From: Hippasteria phrygiana
Lineage: Eukaryota; Echinodermata; Asteroidea; Valvatida; Goniasteridae
Reading direction: 5' to 3'
Assembly: GCA_037893225.1 (NCBI GenBank)
Contig: JAZGUH010000322.1
Coordinates: 186,001-250,000, forward strand
Length of the DNA: 64,000 nucleotides
Shown here: positions 23,626 to 35,740 of the stretch, piece by piece
Layout: every line of letters begins with the position of its first letter
Position numbering within the stretch: position 1 is the stretch's first letter
Notes under the pieces: generated by a model
Told to the model about the DNA's origin: nothing
Seen by the model: the letters and a program-made list of their open reading frames with translations, nothing else
Databases searched by the model: none
Program-made: the position numbers and the translations under genes

Positions 23626-25466
23626 GGGACCAAGGGCGTTTGGGGGACCAAGGGCGTTTGGGGGACCAAGGGCGTTTGGGGGACCAAGGGCGTTTGGGGG
23701 ACCAAGGGCGTTTGGGGGACCAAGCGCGTTTGGGGGACCAAGGGCGTTTGGGGGAACAAGCGCGTTTGGGGGACCAAGCGCGTTTGGGGGACCAAGCGCT
23801 TTTGGGGGACCAAGCGCGTTTGGGGGACCAAGCGCGTTTGGGGGACCAAGCGCGTTTGGGGGACCAAGCGCGTTTGGGGGACCAAGCGCGTTTGGGGGAC
23901 CAAGGGCGTTTGGGGGACAAAGGGCGTTTGGGGGACCAAGCGCGTTTGGGGGACCAAGCGCGTTTGGGGGACCAAGCGCGTTTGGGGGACCAAGCGCGTT
24001 TGGGGGACCAAGCGCGTTTGGGGGACCAAGCGCGTTTGGGGGACCAAGGGCGTTTGGGGGACCAAGGGCGTTTGGGGGACCAAGCGCGTTTGGGGGACCA
24101 AGGGCGTTTGGGGGACCAAGGGCGTTTGGGGGACCAAGCGCGTTTGGGGGACCAAGGGCGTTTGGGGGACCAAGCGCGTTTGGGGGACCAAGCGCGTTTG
24201 GGGGACCAAGGGCGTTTGGGGGACCAAGGGCGTTTGGGGGACCAAGGGCGTTTGGGGGACCAAGGGCGTTTGGGGGACCAAGGTCGTTTGGGGGGACCAA
24301 GGGCGTTTGGGGGACCAAGCGCGTTTGGGGGACCAAGCGCGTTTGGGGGACCAAGCGCGTTTGGGGGACCAAGCGCGTTTGGGGGACCAAGCGCGTTTGG
24401 GGGACCAAGGGCGTTTGGGGGACCAAGGGCGTTTGGGGGACGAAGCGCGTTTGGGGGACCAAGGGCGTTTGGGGGACCAAGGGCGTTTGGGGGACCAAGG
24501 GCGTTTGGGGGACCAAGGGCGTTTGGGGGACCAAGGGCGTTTGGGGGACCAAGCGCGTTTGGGGGACCAAGGGCGTTTGGGGGACCAAGCGCGTTTGGGG
24601 GACCAAGGGCGTTTGGGGGACCAAGCGCGTTTGGGGGACCAAGCGCGTTTGGGGGACCAAGCGCGTTTGGGGGACCAAGCGTGTTTGGGGGACCAAGGGC
24701 GTTTGGGGGACCAAGGGCGTTTGGGGGACGAAGCGCGTTTGGGGGACCAAGGGCGTTTGGGGGACCAAGGGCGTTTGGGGGACCAAGGGCGTTTGGGGGA
24801 CCAAGGGCGTTTGGGGGACCAAGGGCGTTTGGGGGACCAAGCGCGTTTGGGGGACCAAGGGCGTTTGGGGGACCAAGCGCGTTTGGGGGACCAAGGGCGT
24901 TTGGGGGACCAAGGGCGTTTGGGGGACCAAGGGCGTTTGGGGGACCAAGGGCGTTTGGGGGACCAAGGGCGTTTGGGGGACCAAGGGCGTTTGGGGGACC
25001 AAGGGCGTTTGGGGGACCAAGGGCGTTTGGGGGACCAAGGGCGTTTGGGGGACCAAGGGCGTTTGGGGGACCAAGGGCGTTTGGGGGACCAAGGGCGTTT
25101 GGGGGACCAAGGGCGTTTGGGGGACCAAGGGCGTTTGGGGGACCAAGGGCGTTTGGGGGACCAAGCGCGTTTGGGGGACCAAGCGCGTTTGGGGGACCAA
25201 GGGCGTTTGGGGGACCAAGGGCGTTTGGGGACCAAGCGCGTTTGGGGGACCAAGCGCGTTTGGGGGACCAAGGGCGTTTGGGGGACCAAGGGCGTTTGGG
25301 GGACCAAGCGCGTTTGGGGGACCAAGCGCGTTTGGGGGACCAAGCGCGTTTGGGGGACCAAGGGCGTTTGGGGGACCAAGGGCGTTTGGGGGACCAAGCG
25401 CGTTTGGGGGACCAAGCGCGTTTGGGGGACCAAGCGCGTTTGGGGGACCAAGCGCGTTTGGGGGAC
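23626..25466 (+). repeat. 18-bp minisatellite array 8 (about 102 copies)
   Basis: A composite. The 5' part matches arrays 9 and 11 (five GGG-type, GCG, GGG, GGGGAACAAGCG, a private AGCGCTTTT monomer near 23796, and GACAAAGGG). The 3' part matches array 7 (CCAAGGTCG and a six-G slip near 24283-24295, GACGAAG at 24439 and 24727, a four-G slip near 25227, GCG-rich tail). This mosaic is good evidence for exchange inside arrays. Confidence 0.97.
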
Positions 25467-25523
25467 TGATTATACTTTTTAGGGGAATGATTATACTTTT
25501 TAGGGGAATGATTATACTTTTTA
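25461..25523 (+). repeat. 21-bp array 8 (3 copies)
   Basis: Exactly 63 bp, no extra G, followed by a B-type spacer. Confidence 0.96.
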
Positions 25524-26836
25524 AAAAGTACAAATTATGCAACCTGTTTCAAACTAATGTCAAGTGCTCTTGAAATCTAAATTTAAAAATGGATACACTT
25601 CAAGTGAGCAGAGTATGTAGAAAAAATTAACCATGCTCAGATCCTCTGGTAATTTCACGCCAATTCAATGTACATGTACTGTAGCTGAATATTAATTTAG
25701 AAATGCTGCTAGAATATACAAGAACATAATAAATTGGTTAGTACCAGTCATTTGATACATGTATAGCAACCCTAAGTAAATTTAGAATTACTCTTTTGAA
25801 ATAAAAGAACATTGTAGTTGTGATTGTTTTTGTAACTGAAACACATAATTATTATGGCTTTATTGTGATCCATAACCGACCTGATTTGTTTGCTGAAACA
25901 TGTAATTAAATAATCTTGATATATTAAACTTTATGTATGTGTTGCACAATTAATTTAGAAATCATCTTTCAAAATCAAAAAGTTGGCATGGGATTATTCC
26001 TTAATATTGGGGAATATTTAATACAAATAGTGGAAAACAATTAACTAATCAATTGCGAAAAGAAAAATATGAGAAAGAAACATATTAATTTCAAAAGTAA
26101 ATGTCTGAAACGGACGTCTGTGATTAGGATGGAAATAGAGCATCTATATAGTATCTGTAGGCATGGACCAAAATCAGCTGGAGCATGTCTTGTCAACACA
26201 AAAGTATCACTCTAAAGACCACAAACTAGCACTCAATATTCAAATTATGTTACACCTGCAATAATTACACATTCAGACGGGGTCCTATTTTGATATTTCA
26301 GCCTGATACATTGTATGACTTGACAAGATATTCTTTCAATCTTTTTTTAAAAATGTGTTTCAACATGCATCAAGCAAAAGATAAATCTGCGCAACAAGTA
26401 CCTACATGTAGGTAAGAATTTAAACTCAGGGTTCTAAAAATCAACAGTAAGTGGGTGAACAATCACCTTAAACTTGGGTTAACTTTTTTTTAAAACCACC
26501 CTGTAATTACCCGTTATTCTGTCCCGCTTGTATTTATTTGTATGTAAATATTAGAGTAAAATGACAATTGATGGTAAATGAAATTTTTTTTGGGGGGGGG
26601 ATCTAGGTTTTTATGGTCGGTCGGGTTACGGTAAACAAATATTTTCTTCTTAGTCCTTTCTTGTTCAATAGACCCATGTACTGATGACGTTATCGTGTTG
26701 CATTATGGGAGCATTAGCAGGTCATTTTTTACTTGAATACATTAATAGTCTTAATTGAATTACAATTGACAAAACCAAATATTGTAGTTTTGGGATACCC
26801 ATTCCTGTCAAAAACTCTAAAGAGGAACAATTTTGA
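25524..26836. repeat. Spacer 8, haplotype B
   Basis: 1313 bp with all B markers. No gene seen. Confidence 0.96.
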
Positions 26837-27939
26837 GGGACCAAGGGCGTTTGGGGGACCAAGGGCGTTTGGGGGACCAAGGGCGTTTGGGGGACCAAGG
26901 GCGTTTGGGGGACCAAGGGCGTTTGGGGGACCAAGCGCGTTTGGGGGACCAAGGGCGTTTGGGGGAACAAGCGCGTTTGGGGGACCAAGCGCGTTTGGGG
27001 GACCAAGCGCTTTTGGGGGACCAAGCGCGTTTGGGGGACCAAGCGCGTTTGGGGGACCAAGCGCGTTTGGGGGACCAAGCGCGTTTGGGGGACCAAGCGC
27101 GTTTGGGGGACCAAGGGCGTTTGGGGGACAAAGGGCGTTTGGGGGACCAAGCGCGTTTGGGGGACCAAGCGCGTTTGGGGGACCAAGCGCGTTTGGGGGA
27201 CCAAGCGCGTTTGGGGGACCAAGCGCGTTTGGGGGACCAAGCGCGTTTGGGGGACCAAGCGCGTTTGGGGGACCAAGCGCGTTTGGGGGACCAAGCGCGT
27301 TTGGGGGACCAAGCGCGTTTGGGGGACCAAGCGCGTTTGGGGGACCAAGGGCGTTTGGGGGACCAAGGGCGTTTGGGGCACCAAGCGCGTTTGGGGGACC
27401 AAGGGCGTTTGGGGGACCAAGCGCGTTTGGGGGACCAAGGGCGTTTGGGGGACCAAGGGCGTTTGGGGGACCAAGGGTGTTTGGGGGACCAAGGGCGTTT
27501 GGGGGACCAAGGGCGTTTGGGGGACCAAGGGCGTTTGGGGGACCAAGGGCGTTTGGGGGACCAAGGGCGTTTGGGGGACCAAGGGCGTTTGGGGGACCAA
27601 GGGCGTTTGGGGGACCAAGGGCGTTTGGGGGACCAAGCGCGTTTGGGGGACCAAGCGCGTTTGGGGGACCAAGGGCGTTTGGGGGACCAAGGGCGTTTGG
27701 GGGACCAAGGGCGTTTGGGGGACCAAGGGCGTTTGGGGGACCAAGGGCGTTTGGGGGACCAAGGGCGTTTGGGGGACCAAGGGCGTTTGGGGGACCAAGG
27801 GCGTTTGGGGGACCAAGGGCGTTTGGGGGACCAAGGGCGTTTGGGGGACCAAGGGCGTTTGGGGGACCAAGGGCGTTTGGGGGACCAAGGGCGTTTGGGG
27901 GACCAAGGGCGTTTGGGGGACCAAGGGCGTTTGGGGGAC
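26837..27939 (+). repeat. 18-bp minisatellite array 9 (about 61 copies)
   Basis: 1103 bp, with the B-type opening, the AGCGCTTTT monomer, a run of 11 GCG-type monomers, and two private variants: GGGGCACCAAGCG near 27376 and CCAAGGGTG near 27472. Array 11 has the same length and the same variant string with one visible base difference. Confidence 0.97.
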
Positions 27940-28081
27940 TGATTATACTTTTTAGGGGAATGATTATACTTTTTAGGGGAATGATTATACTTTTTAGGGG
28001 AATGATTATACTTTTTAGGGGAATGATTATACTTTTTAGGGGGAATGATTATACTTTTTAGGGGAATGATTATACTTTTTA
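27934..28081 (+). repeat. 21-bp array 9 (7 copies)
   Basis: Standard 7-copy form with the extra G in the sixth copy. Confidence 0.96.
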
Positions 28082-29395
28082 AAAAGTACAAATTATGCAA
28101 CCTGTTTCAAACTAATGTCAAGTGCTCTTGAAATCTAAATTTAAAAATGGATACACTTCAAGTGAGCAGAGTATGTAGAAAAAATTAACCATGCTCAGAT
28201 CCTCTGGTAATTTCACGCCAATTCAATGTACATGTACTGTAGCTGAATATTAATTTAGAAATGCTGCTAGAATATACAAGAACATAATAAATTGGTTAGT
28301 ACCAGTCATTTGATACATGTATAGCAACCCTAAGTAAATTTAGAATTACTCTTTTGAAATAAAAGAACATTGTAGTTGTGATTGTTTTTGTAACTGAAAC
28401 ACATAATTATTATGGCTTTATTGTGATCCATACCGACCTGATTTGTTTGCTGAAACATGTAATTAAATAATCTTGATATATTAAACTTTATGTATGTGTT
28501 GCACAATTAATTTAGAAATCATCTTTCAAAATCAAAAAGTTGGCATGGGATTATTCCTTAATATTGGGGAATATTTAATACAAATAGTGGAAAACAATTA
28601 ACTAATCAATTGCGAAAAGAAAAATATGAGAAAGAAACATATTAATTTCAAAAGTAAATGTCTGAAACGGACGTCTGTGATTAGGATGGAAATAGAGCAT
28701 CTATATAGTATCTGTAGGCATGGACCAAAATCAGCTGGAGCATGTCTTGTCAACACAAAAGTATCACTCTAAAGACCACAAACTAGCACTCAATATTCAA
28801 ATTATGTTACACCTGCAATAATTACACATTCAGACGGGGTCCTATTTTGATATTTCAGCCTGATACATTGTATGACTTGACAAGATATTCTTTCAATCTT
28901 TTTTTAAAAATGTGTTTCAACATGCATCAAGCAAAAGATAAATCTGCGCAACAAGTACCTACATGTAGGTAAGAATTTAAACTCAGGGTTCTAAAAATCA
29001 ACAGTAAGTGGGTGAACAATCACCTTAAACTTGGGTTAACTTTTTTTTAAAACCACCCTGTAATTACCGTTATTCTGTCCCGCTTGTATTTATTTGTATG
29101 TGAATATTAGAGTAAAATGACAATTGATGGTAAATGAATTTTTTTTGGGGGGGGGGGGGATCTAGGTTTTTATGGTCGGTCGGGTTACGGTAAACAAATA
29201 TTTTCTTCTTAGTCCTTTCTTGTTCAATAGACCCATGTACTGATGACGTTATCGTGTTGCATTATGGGAGCATTAGCAGGTCATTTTTTACTTGAATACA
29301 TTAATAGTCTTAATTGAATTACAATTGACAAAACCAAATATTGTAGTTTTGGGATACCCATTCCTGTCAAAAACTCTAAAGAGGAACAATTTTGA
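28082..29395. repeat. Spacer 9, haplotype A
   Basis: 1314 bp with A markers and a long G tract (about 13 G). No gene seen. Confidence 0.96.
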
Positions 29396-31813
29396 GGGAC
29401 CAAGGGCGTTTGGGGGACCAAGGGCGTTTGGGGGACCAAGGGCGTTTGGGGGACCAAGGGCGTTTGGGGGACCAAGGGCGTTTGGGGGACCAAGGGCGTT
29501 TGGGGGACCAAGGGCGTTTGGGGGACCAAGGGCGTTTGGGGGACCAAGGGCGTTTGGGGGACCAAGGGCGTTTGGGGGACCAAGGGCGTTTGGGGGACCA
29601 AGGGCGTTTGGGGGACCAAGGGCGTTTGGGGGACCAAGGGCGTTTGGGGGACCAAGCGCGTTTGGGGGACCAAGCGCGTTTGGGGGACCAAGGGCGTTTG
29701 GGGGACCAAGGGCGTTTGGGGGACCAAGGGCGTTTGGGGGACCAAGGGCGTTTGGGGGACCAAGGTCGTTTGGGGGGACCAAGGGCGTTTGGGGGACCAA
29801 GCGCGTTTGGGGGACCAAGCGCGTTTGGGGGACCAAGCGCGTTTGGGGGACCAAGCGCGTTTGGGGGACCAAGCGCGTTTGGGGGACCAAGGGCGTTTGG
29901 GGGACCAAGGGCGTTTGGGGGACGAAGCGCGTTTGGGGGACCAAGGGCGTTTGGGGGACCAAGGGCGTTTGGGGGACCAAGGGCGTTTGGGGGACCAAGG
30001 GCGTTTGGGGGACCAAGGGCGTTTGGGGGACCAAGCGCGTTTGGGGGACCAAGGGCGTTTGGGGGACCAAGCGCGTTTGGGGGACCAAGGGCGTTTGGGG
30101 GACCAAGCGCGTTTGGGGGACCAAGCGCGTTTGGGGGACCAAGCGCGTTTGGGGGACCAAGCGTGTTTGGGGGACCAAGGGCGTTTGGGGGACCAAGGGC
30201 GTTTGGGGGACGAAGCGCGTTTGGGGGACCAAGGGCGTTTGGGGGACCAAGGGCGTTTGGGGGACCAAGGGCGTTTGGGGGACCAAGGGCGTTTGGGGGA
30301 CCAAGGGCGTTTGGGGGACCAAGCGCGTTTGGGGGACCAAGGGCGTTTGGGGGACCAAGCGCGTTTGGGGGACCAAGGGCGTTTGGGGGACCAAGGGCGT
30401 TTGGGGGACCAAGGGCGTTTGGGGGACCAAGGGCGTTTGGGGGACCAAGGGCGTTTGGGGGACCAAGGGCGTTTGGGGGACCAAGGGCGTTTGGGGGACC
30501 AAGGGCGTTTGGGGGACCAAGGGCGTTTGGGGGACCAAGCGCGTTTGGGGGACCAAGCGCGTTTGGGGGACCAAGGGCGTTTGGGGGACCAAGGGCGTTT
30601 GGGGGACCAAGGGCGTTTGGGGGACCAAGGGCGTTTGGGGGACCAAGGTCGTTTGGGGGGACCAAGGGCGTTTGGGGGACCAAGCGCGTTTGGGGGACCA
30701 AGCGCGTTTGGGGGACCAAGCGCGTTTGGGGGACCAAGCGCGTTTGGGGGACCAAGCGCGTTTGGGGGACCAAGGGCGTTTGGGGGACCAAGGGCGTTTG
30801 GGGGACGAAGCGCGTTTGGGGGACCAAGGGCGTTTGGGGGACCAAGGGCGTTTGGGGGACCAAGGGCGTTTGGGGGACCAAGGGCGTTTGGGGGACCAAG
30901 GGCGTTTGGGGGACCAAGCGCGTTTGGGGGACCAAGGGCGTTTGGGGGACCAAGCGCGTTTGGGGGACCAAGGGCGTTTGGGGGACCAAGCGCGTTTGGG
31001 GGACCAAGCGCGTTTGGGGGACCAAGCGCGTTTGGGGGACCAAGCGTGTTTGGGGGACCAAGGGCGTTTGGGGGACCAAGGGCGTTTGGGGGACGAAGCG
31101 CGTTTGGGGGACCAAGGGCGTTTGGGGGACCAAGGGCGTTTGGGGGACCAAGGGCGTTTGGGGGACCAAGGGCGTTTGGGGGACCAAGGGCGTTTGGGGG
31201 ACCAAGCGCGTTTGGGGGACCAAGGGCGTTTGGGGGACCAAGCGCGTTTGGGGGACCAAGGGCGTTTGGGGGACCAAGGGCGTTTGGGGGACCAAGGGCG
31301 TTTGGGGGACCAAGGGCGTTTGGGGGACCAAGGGCGTTTGGGGGACCAAGGGCGTTTGGGGGACCAAGGGCGTTTGGGGGACCAAGGGCGTTTGGGGGAC
31401 CAAGGGCGTTTGGGGGACCAAGGGCGTTTGGGGGACCAAGGGCGTTTGGGGGACCAAGGGCGTTTGGGGGACCAAGGGCGTTTGGGGGACCAAGGGCGTT
31501 TGGGGGACCAAGGGCGTTTGGGGGACCAAGCGCGTTTGGGGGACCAAGCGCGTTTGGGGGACCAAGGGCGTTTGGGGGACCAAGGGCGTTTGGGGACCAA
31601 GCGCGTTTGGGGGACCAAGCGCGTTTGGGGGACCAAGGGCGTTTGGGGGACCAAGGGCGTTTGGGGGACCAAGCGCGTTTGGGGGACCAAGCGCGTTTGT
31701 GGGACCAAGCGCGTTTGGGGGACCAAGGGCGTTTGGGGGACCAAGCGCGTTTGGGGGACCAAGCGCGTTTGGGGGACCAAGCGCGTTTGGGGGACCAAGC
31801 GCGTTTGGGGGAC
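29396..31813 (+). repeat. 18-bp minisatellite array 10 (about 134 copies, longest)
   Basis: Starts with a long run of GGG-type monomers and lacks the GCG cluster usual after an A spacer. It contains an internal tandem duplication. The CCAAGGTCG plus six-G marker occurs at about 29764 and 30647, 883 bp apart. GACGAAG variants lie at 29921, 30209, 30804 and 31092, so each copy holds two 288-bp blocks. A four-G slip near 31592 precedes the GCG-rich tail. One private TTTGTGGGA monomer lies near 31697. Confidence 0.97.
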
Positions 31814-31870
31814 TGATTATACTTTTTAGGGGAATGATTATACTTTTTAGGGGAATGATTATACTTTTTA
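31808..31870 (+). repeat. 21-bp array 10 (3 copies)
   Basis: Exactly 63 bp, no extra G, followed by a B-type spacer. Confidence 0.96.
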
Positions 31871-33183
31871 AAAAGTACAAATTATGCAACCTGTTTCAAA
31901 CTAATGTCAAGTGCTCTTGAAATCTAAATTTAAAAATGGATACACTTCAAGTGAGCAGAGTATGTAGAAAAAATTAACCATGCTCAGATCCTCTGGTAAT
32001 TTCACGCCAATTCAATGTACATGTACTGTAGCTGAATATTAATTTAGAAATGCTGCTAGAATATACAAGAACATAATAAATTGGTTAGTACCAGTCATTT
32101 GATACATGTATAGCAACCCTAAGTAAATTTAGAATTACTCTTTTGAAATAAAAGAACATTGTAGTTGTGATTGTTTTTGTAACTGAAACACATAATTATT
32201 ATGGCTTTATTGTGATCCATAACCGACCTGATTTGTTTGCTGAAACATGTAATTAAATAATCTTGATATATTAAACTTTATGTATGTGTTGCACAATTAA
32301 TTTAGAAATCATCTTTCAAAATCAAAAAGTTGGCATGGGATTATTCCTTAATATTGGGGAATATTTAATACAAATAGTGGAAAACAATTAACTAATCAAT
32401 TGCGAAAAGAAAAATATGAGAAAGAAACATATTAATTTCAAAAGTAAATGTCTGAAACGGACGTCTGTGATTAGGATGGAAATAGAGCATCTATATAGTA
32501 TCTGTAGGCATGGACCAAAATCAGCTGGAGCATGTCTTGTCAACACAAAAGTATCACTCTAAAGACCACAAACTAGCACTCAATATTCAAATTATGTTAC
32601 ACCTGCAATAATTACACATTCAGACGGGGTCCTATTTTGATATTTCAGCCTGATACATTGTATGACTTGACAAGATATTCTTTCAATCTTTTTTTAAAAA
32701 TGTGTTTCAACATGCATCAAGCAAAAGATAAATCTGCGCAACAAGTACCTACATGTAGGTAAGAATTTAAACTCAGGGTTCTAAAAATCAACAGTAAGTG
32801 GGTGAACAATCACCTTAAACTTGGGTTAACTTTTTTTTAAAACCACCCTGTAATTACCCGTTATTCTGTCCCGCTTGTATTTATTTGTATGTAAATATTA
32901 GAGTAAAATGACAATTGATGGTAAATGAAATTTTTTTTGGGGGGGGGATCTAGGTTTTTATGGTCGGTCGGGTTACGGTAAACAAATATTTTCTTCTTAG
33001 TCCTTTCTTGTTCAATAGACCCATGTACTGATGACGTTATCGTGTTGCATTATGGGAGCATTAGCAGGTCATTTTTTACTTGAATACATTAATAGTCTTA
33101 ATTGAATTACAATTGACAAAACCAAATATTGTAGTTTTGGGATACCCATTCCTGTCAAAAACTCTAAAGAGGAACAATTTTGA
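31871..33183. repeat. Spacer 10, haplotype B
   Basis: 1313 bp with all B markers. No gene seen. Confidence 0.96.
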
Positions 33184-34286
33184 GGGACCAAGGGCGTTTG
33201 GGGGACCAAGGGCGTTTGGGGGACCAAGGGCGTTTGGGGGACCAAGGGCGTTTGGGGGACCAAGGGCGTTTGGGGGACCAAGCGCGTTTGGGGGACCAAG
33301 GGCGTTTGGGGGAACAAGCGCGTTTGGGGGACCAAGCGCGTTTGGGGGACCAAGCGCTTTTGGGGGACCAAGCGCGTTTGGGGGACCAAGCGCGTTTGGG
33401 GGACCAAGCGCGTTTGGGGGACCAAGCGCGTTTGGGGGACCAAGCGCGTTTGGGGGACCAAGGGCGTTTGGGGGACAAAGGGCGTTTGGGGGACCAAGCG
33501 CGTTTGGGGGACCAAGCGCGTTTGGGGGACCAAGCGCGTTTGGGGGACCAAGCGCGTTTGGGGGACCAAGCGCGTTTGGGGGACCAAGCGCGTTTGGGGG
33601 ACCAAGCGCGTTTGGGGGACCAAGCGCGTTTGGGGGACCAAGCGCGTTTGGGGGACCAAGCGCGTTTGGGGGACCAAGCGCGTTTGGGGGACCAAGGGCG
33701 TTTGGGGGACCAAGGGCGTTTGGGGCACCAAGCGCGTTTGGGGGACCAAGGGCGTTTGGGGGACCAAGCGCGTTTGGGGGACCAAGGGCGTTTGGGGGAC
33801 CAAGGGCGTTTGGGGGACCAAGGGTGTTTGGGGGACCAAGGGCGTTTGGGGGACCAAGGGCGTTTGGGGGACCAAGGGCGTTTGGGGGACCAAGGGCGTT
33901 TGGGGGACCAAGGGCGTTTGGGGGACCAAGGGCGTTTGGGGGACCAAGGGCGTTTGGGGGACCAAGGGCGTTTGGGGGACCAAGCGCGTTTGGGGGACCA
34001 AGCGCGTTTGGGGGACCAAGGGCGTTTGGGGGACCATGGGCGTTTGGGGGACCAAGGGCGTTTGGGGGACCAAGGGCGTTTGGGGGACCAAGGGCGTTTG
34101 GGGGACCAAGGGCGTTTGGGGGACCAAGGGCGTTTGGGGGACCAAGGGCGTTTGGGGGACCAAGGGCGTTTGGGGGACCAAGGGCGTTTGGGGGACCAAG
34201 GGCGTTTGGGGGACCAAGGGCGTTTGGGGGACCAAGGGCGTTTGGGGGACCAAGGGCGTTTGGGGGACCAAGGGCGTTTGGGGGAC
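33184..34286 (+). repeat. 18-bp minisatellite array 11 (about 61 copies)
   Basis: Same length (1103 bp) and same variant barcode as array 9, including GGGGCACCAAGCG and CCAAGGGTG. The one difference I see is CCATGGGCG near 34036, which creates the only in-array ATG of this unit. Units 9 and 11 therefore descend from a recent copy. Confidence 0.97.
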
Positions 34287-34428
34287 TGATTATACTTTTT
34301 AGGGGAATGATTATACTTTTTAGGGGAATGATTATACTTTTTAGGGGAATGATTATACTTTTTAGGGGAATGATTATACTTTTTAGGGGGAATGATTATA
34401 CTTTTTAGGGGAATGATTATACTTTTTA
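34281..34428 (+). repeat. 21-bp array 11 (7 copies)
   Basis: Standard 7-copy form with the extra G in the sixth copy. Confidence 0.96.
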
Positions 34429-35740
34429 AAAAGTACAAATTATGCAACCTGTTTCAAACTAATGTCAAGTGCTCTTGAAATCTAAATTTAAAAATGGATA
34501 CACTTCAAGTGAGCAGAGTATGTAGAAAAAATTAACCATGCTCAGATCCTCTGGTAATTTCACGCCAATTCAATGTACATGTACTGTAGCTGAATATTAA
34601 TTTAGAAATGCTGCTAGAATATACAAGAACATAATAAATTGGTTAGTACCAGTCATTTGATACATGTATAGCAACCCTAAGTAAATTTAGAATTACTCTT
34701 TTGAAATAAAAGAACATTGTAGTTGTGATTGTTTTTGTAACTGAAACACATAATTATTATGGCTTTATTGTGATCCATACCGACCTGATTTGTTTGCTGA
34801 AACATGTAATTAAATAATCTTGATATATTAAACTTTATGTATGTGTTGCACAATTAATTTAGAAATCATCTTTCAAAATCAAAAAGTTGGCATGGGATTA
34901 TTCCTTAATATTGGGGAATATTTAATACAAATAGTGGAAAACAATTAACTAATCAATTGCGAAAAGAAAAATATGAGAAAGAAACATATTAATTTCAAAA
35001 GTAAATGTCTGAAACGGACGTCTGTGATTAGGATGGAAATAGAGCATCTATATAGTATCTGTAGGCATGGACCAAAATCAGCTGGAGCATGTCTTGTCAA
35101 CACAAAAGTATCACTCTAAAGACCACAAACTAGCACTCAATATTCAAATTATGTTACACCTGCAATAATTACACATTCAGACGGGGTCCTATTTTGATAT
35201 TTCAGCCTGATACATTGTATGACTTGACAAGATATTCTTTCAATCTTTTTTTAAAAATGTGTTTCAACATGCATCAAGCAAAAGATAAATCTGCGCAACA
35301 AGTACCTACATGTAGGTAAGAATTTAAACTCAGGGTTCTAAAAATCAACAGTAAGTGGGTGAACAATCACCTTAAACTTGGGTTAACTTTTTTTTAAAAC
35401 CACCCTGTAATTACCGTTATTCTGTCCCGCTTGTATTTATTTGTATGTGAATATTAGAGTAAAATGACAATTGATGGTAAATGAATTTTTTTGGGGGGGG
35501 GGGGATCTAGGTTTTTATGGTCGGTCGGGTTACGGTAAACAAATATTATCTTCTTAGTCCTTTCTTGTTCAATAGACCCATGTACTGATGACGTTATCGT
35601 GTTGCATTATGGGAGCATTAGCAGGTCATTTTTTACTTGAATACATTAATAGTCTTAATTGAATTACAATTGACAAAACCAAATATTGTAGTTTTGGGAT
35701 ACCCATTCCTGTCAAAAACTCTAAAGAGGAACAATTTTGA
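34429..35740. repeat. Spacer 11, haplotype A
   Basis: 1312 bp with A markers. A private substitution (AAATATTATCTTC) lies near 35541-35553. Confidence 0.96.
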
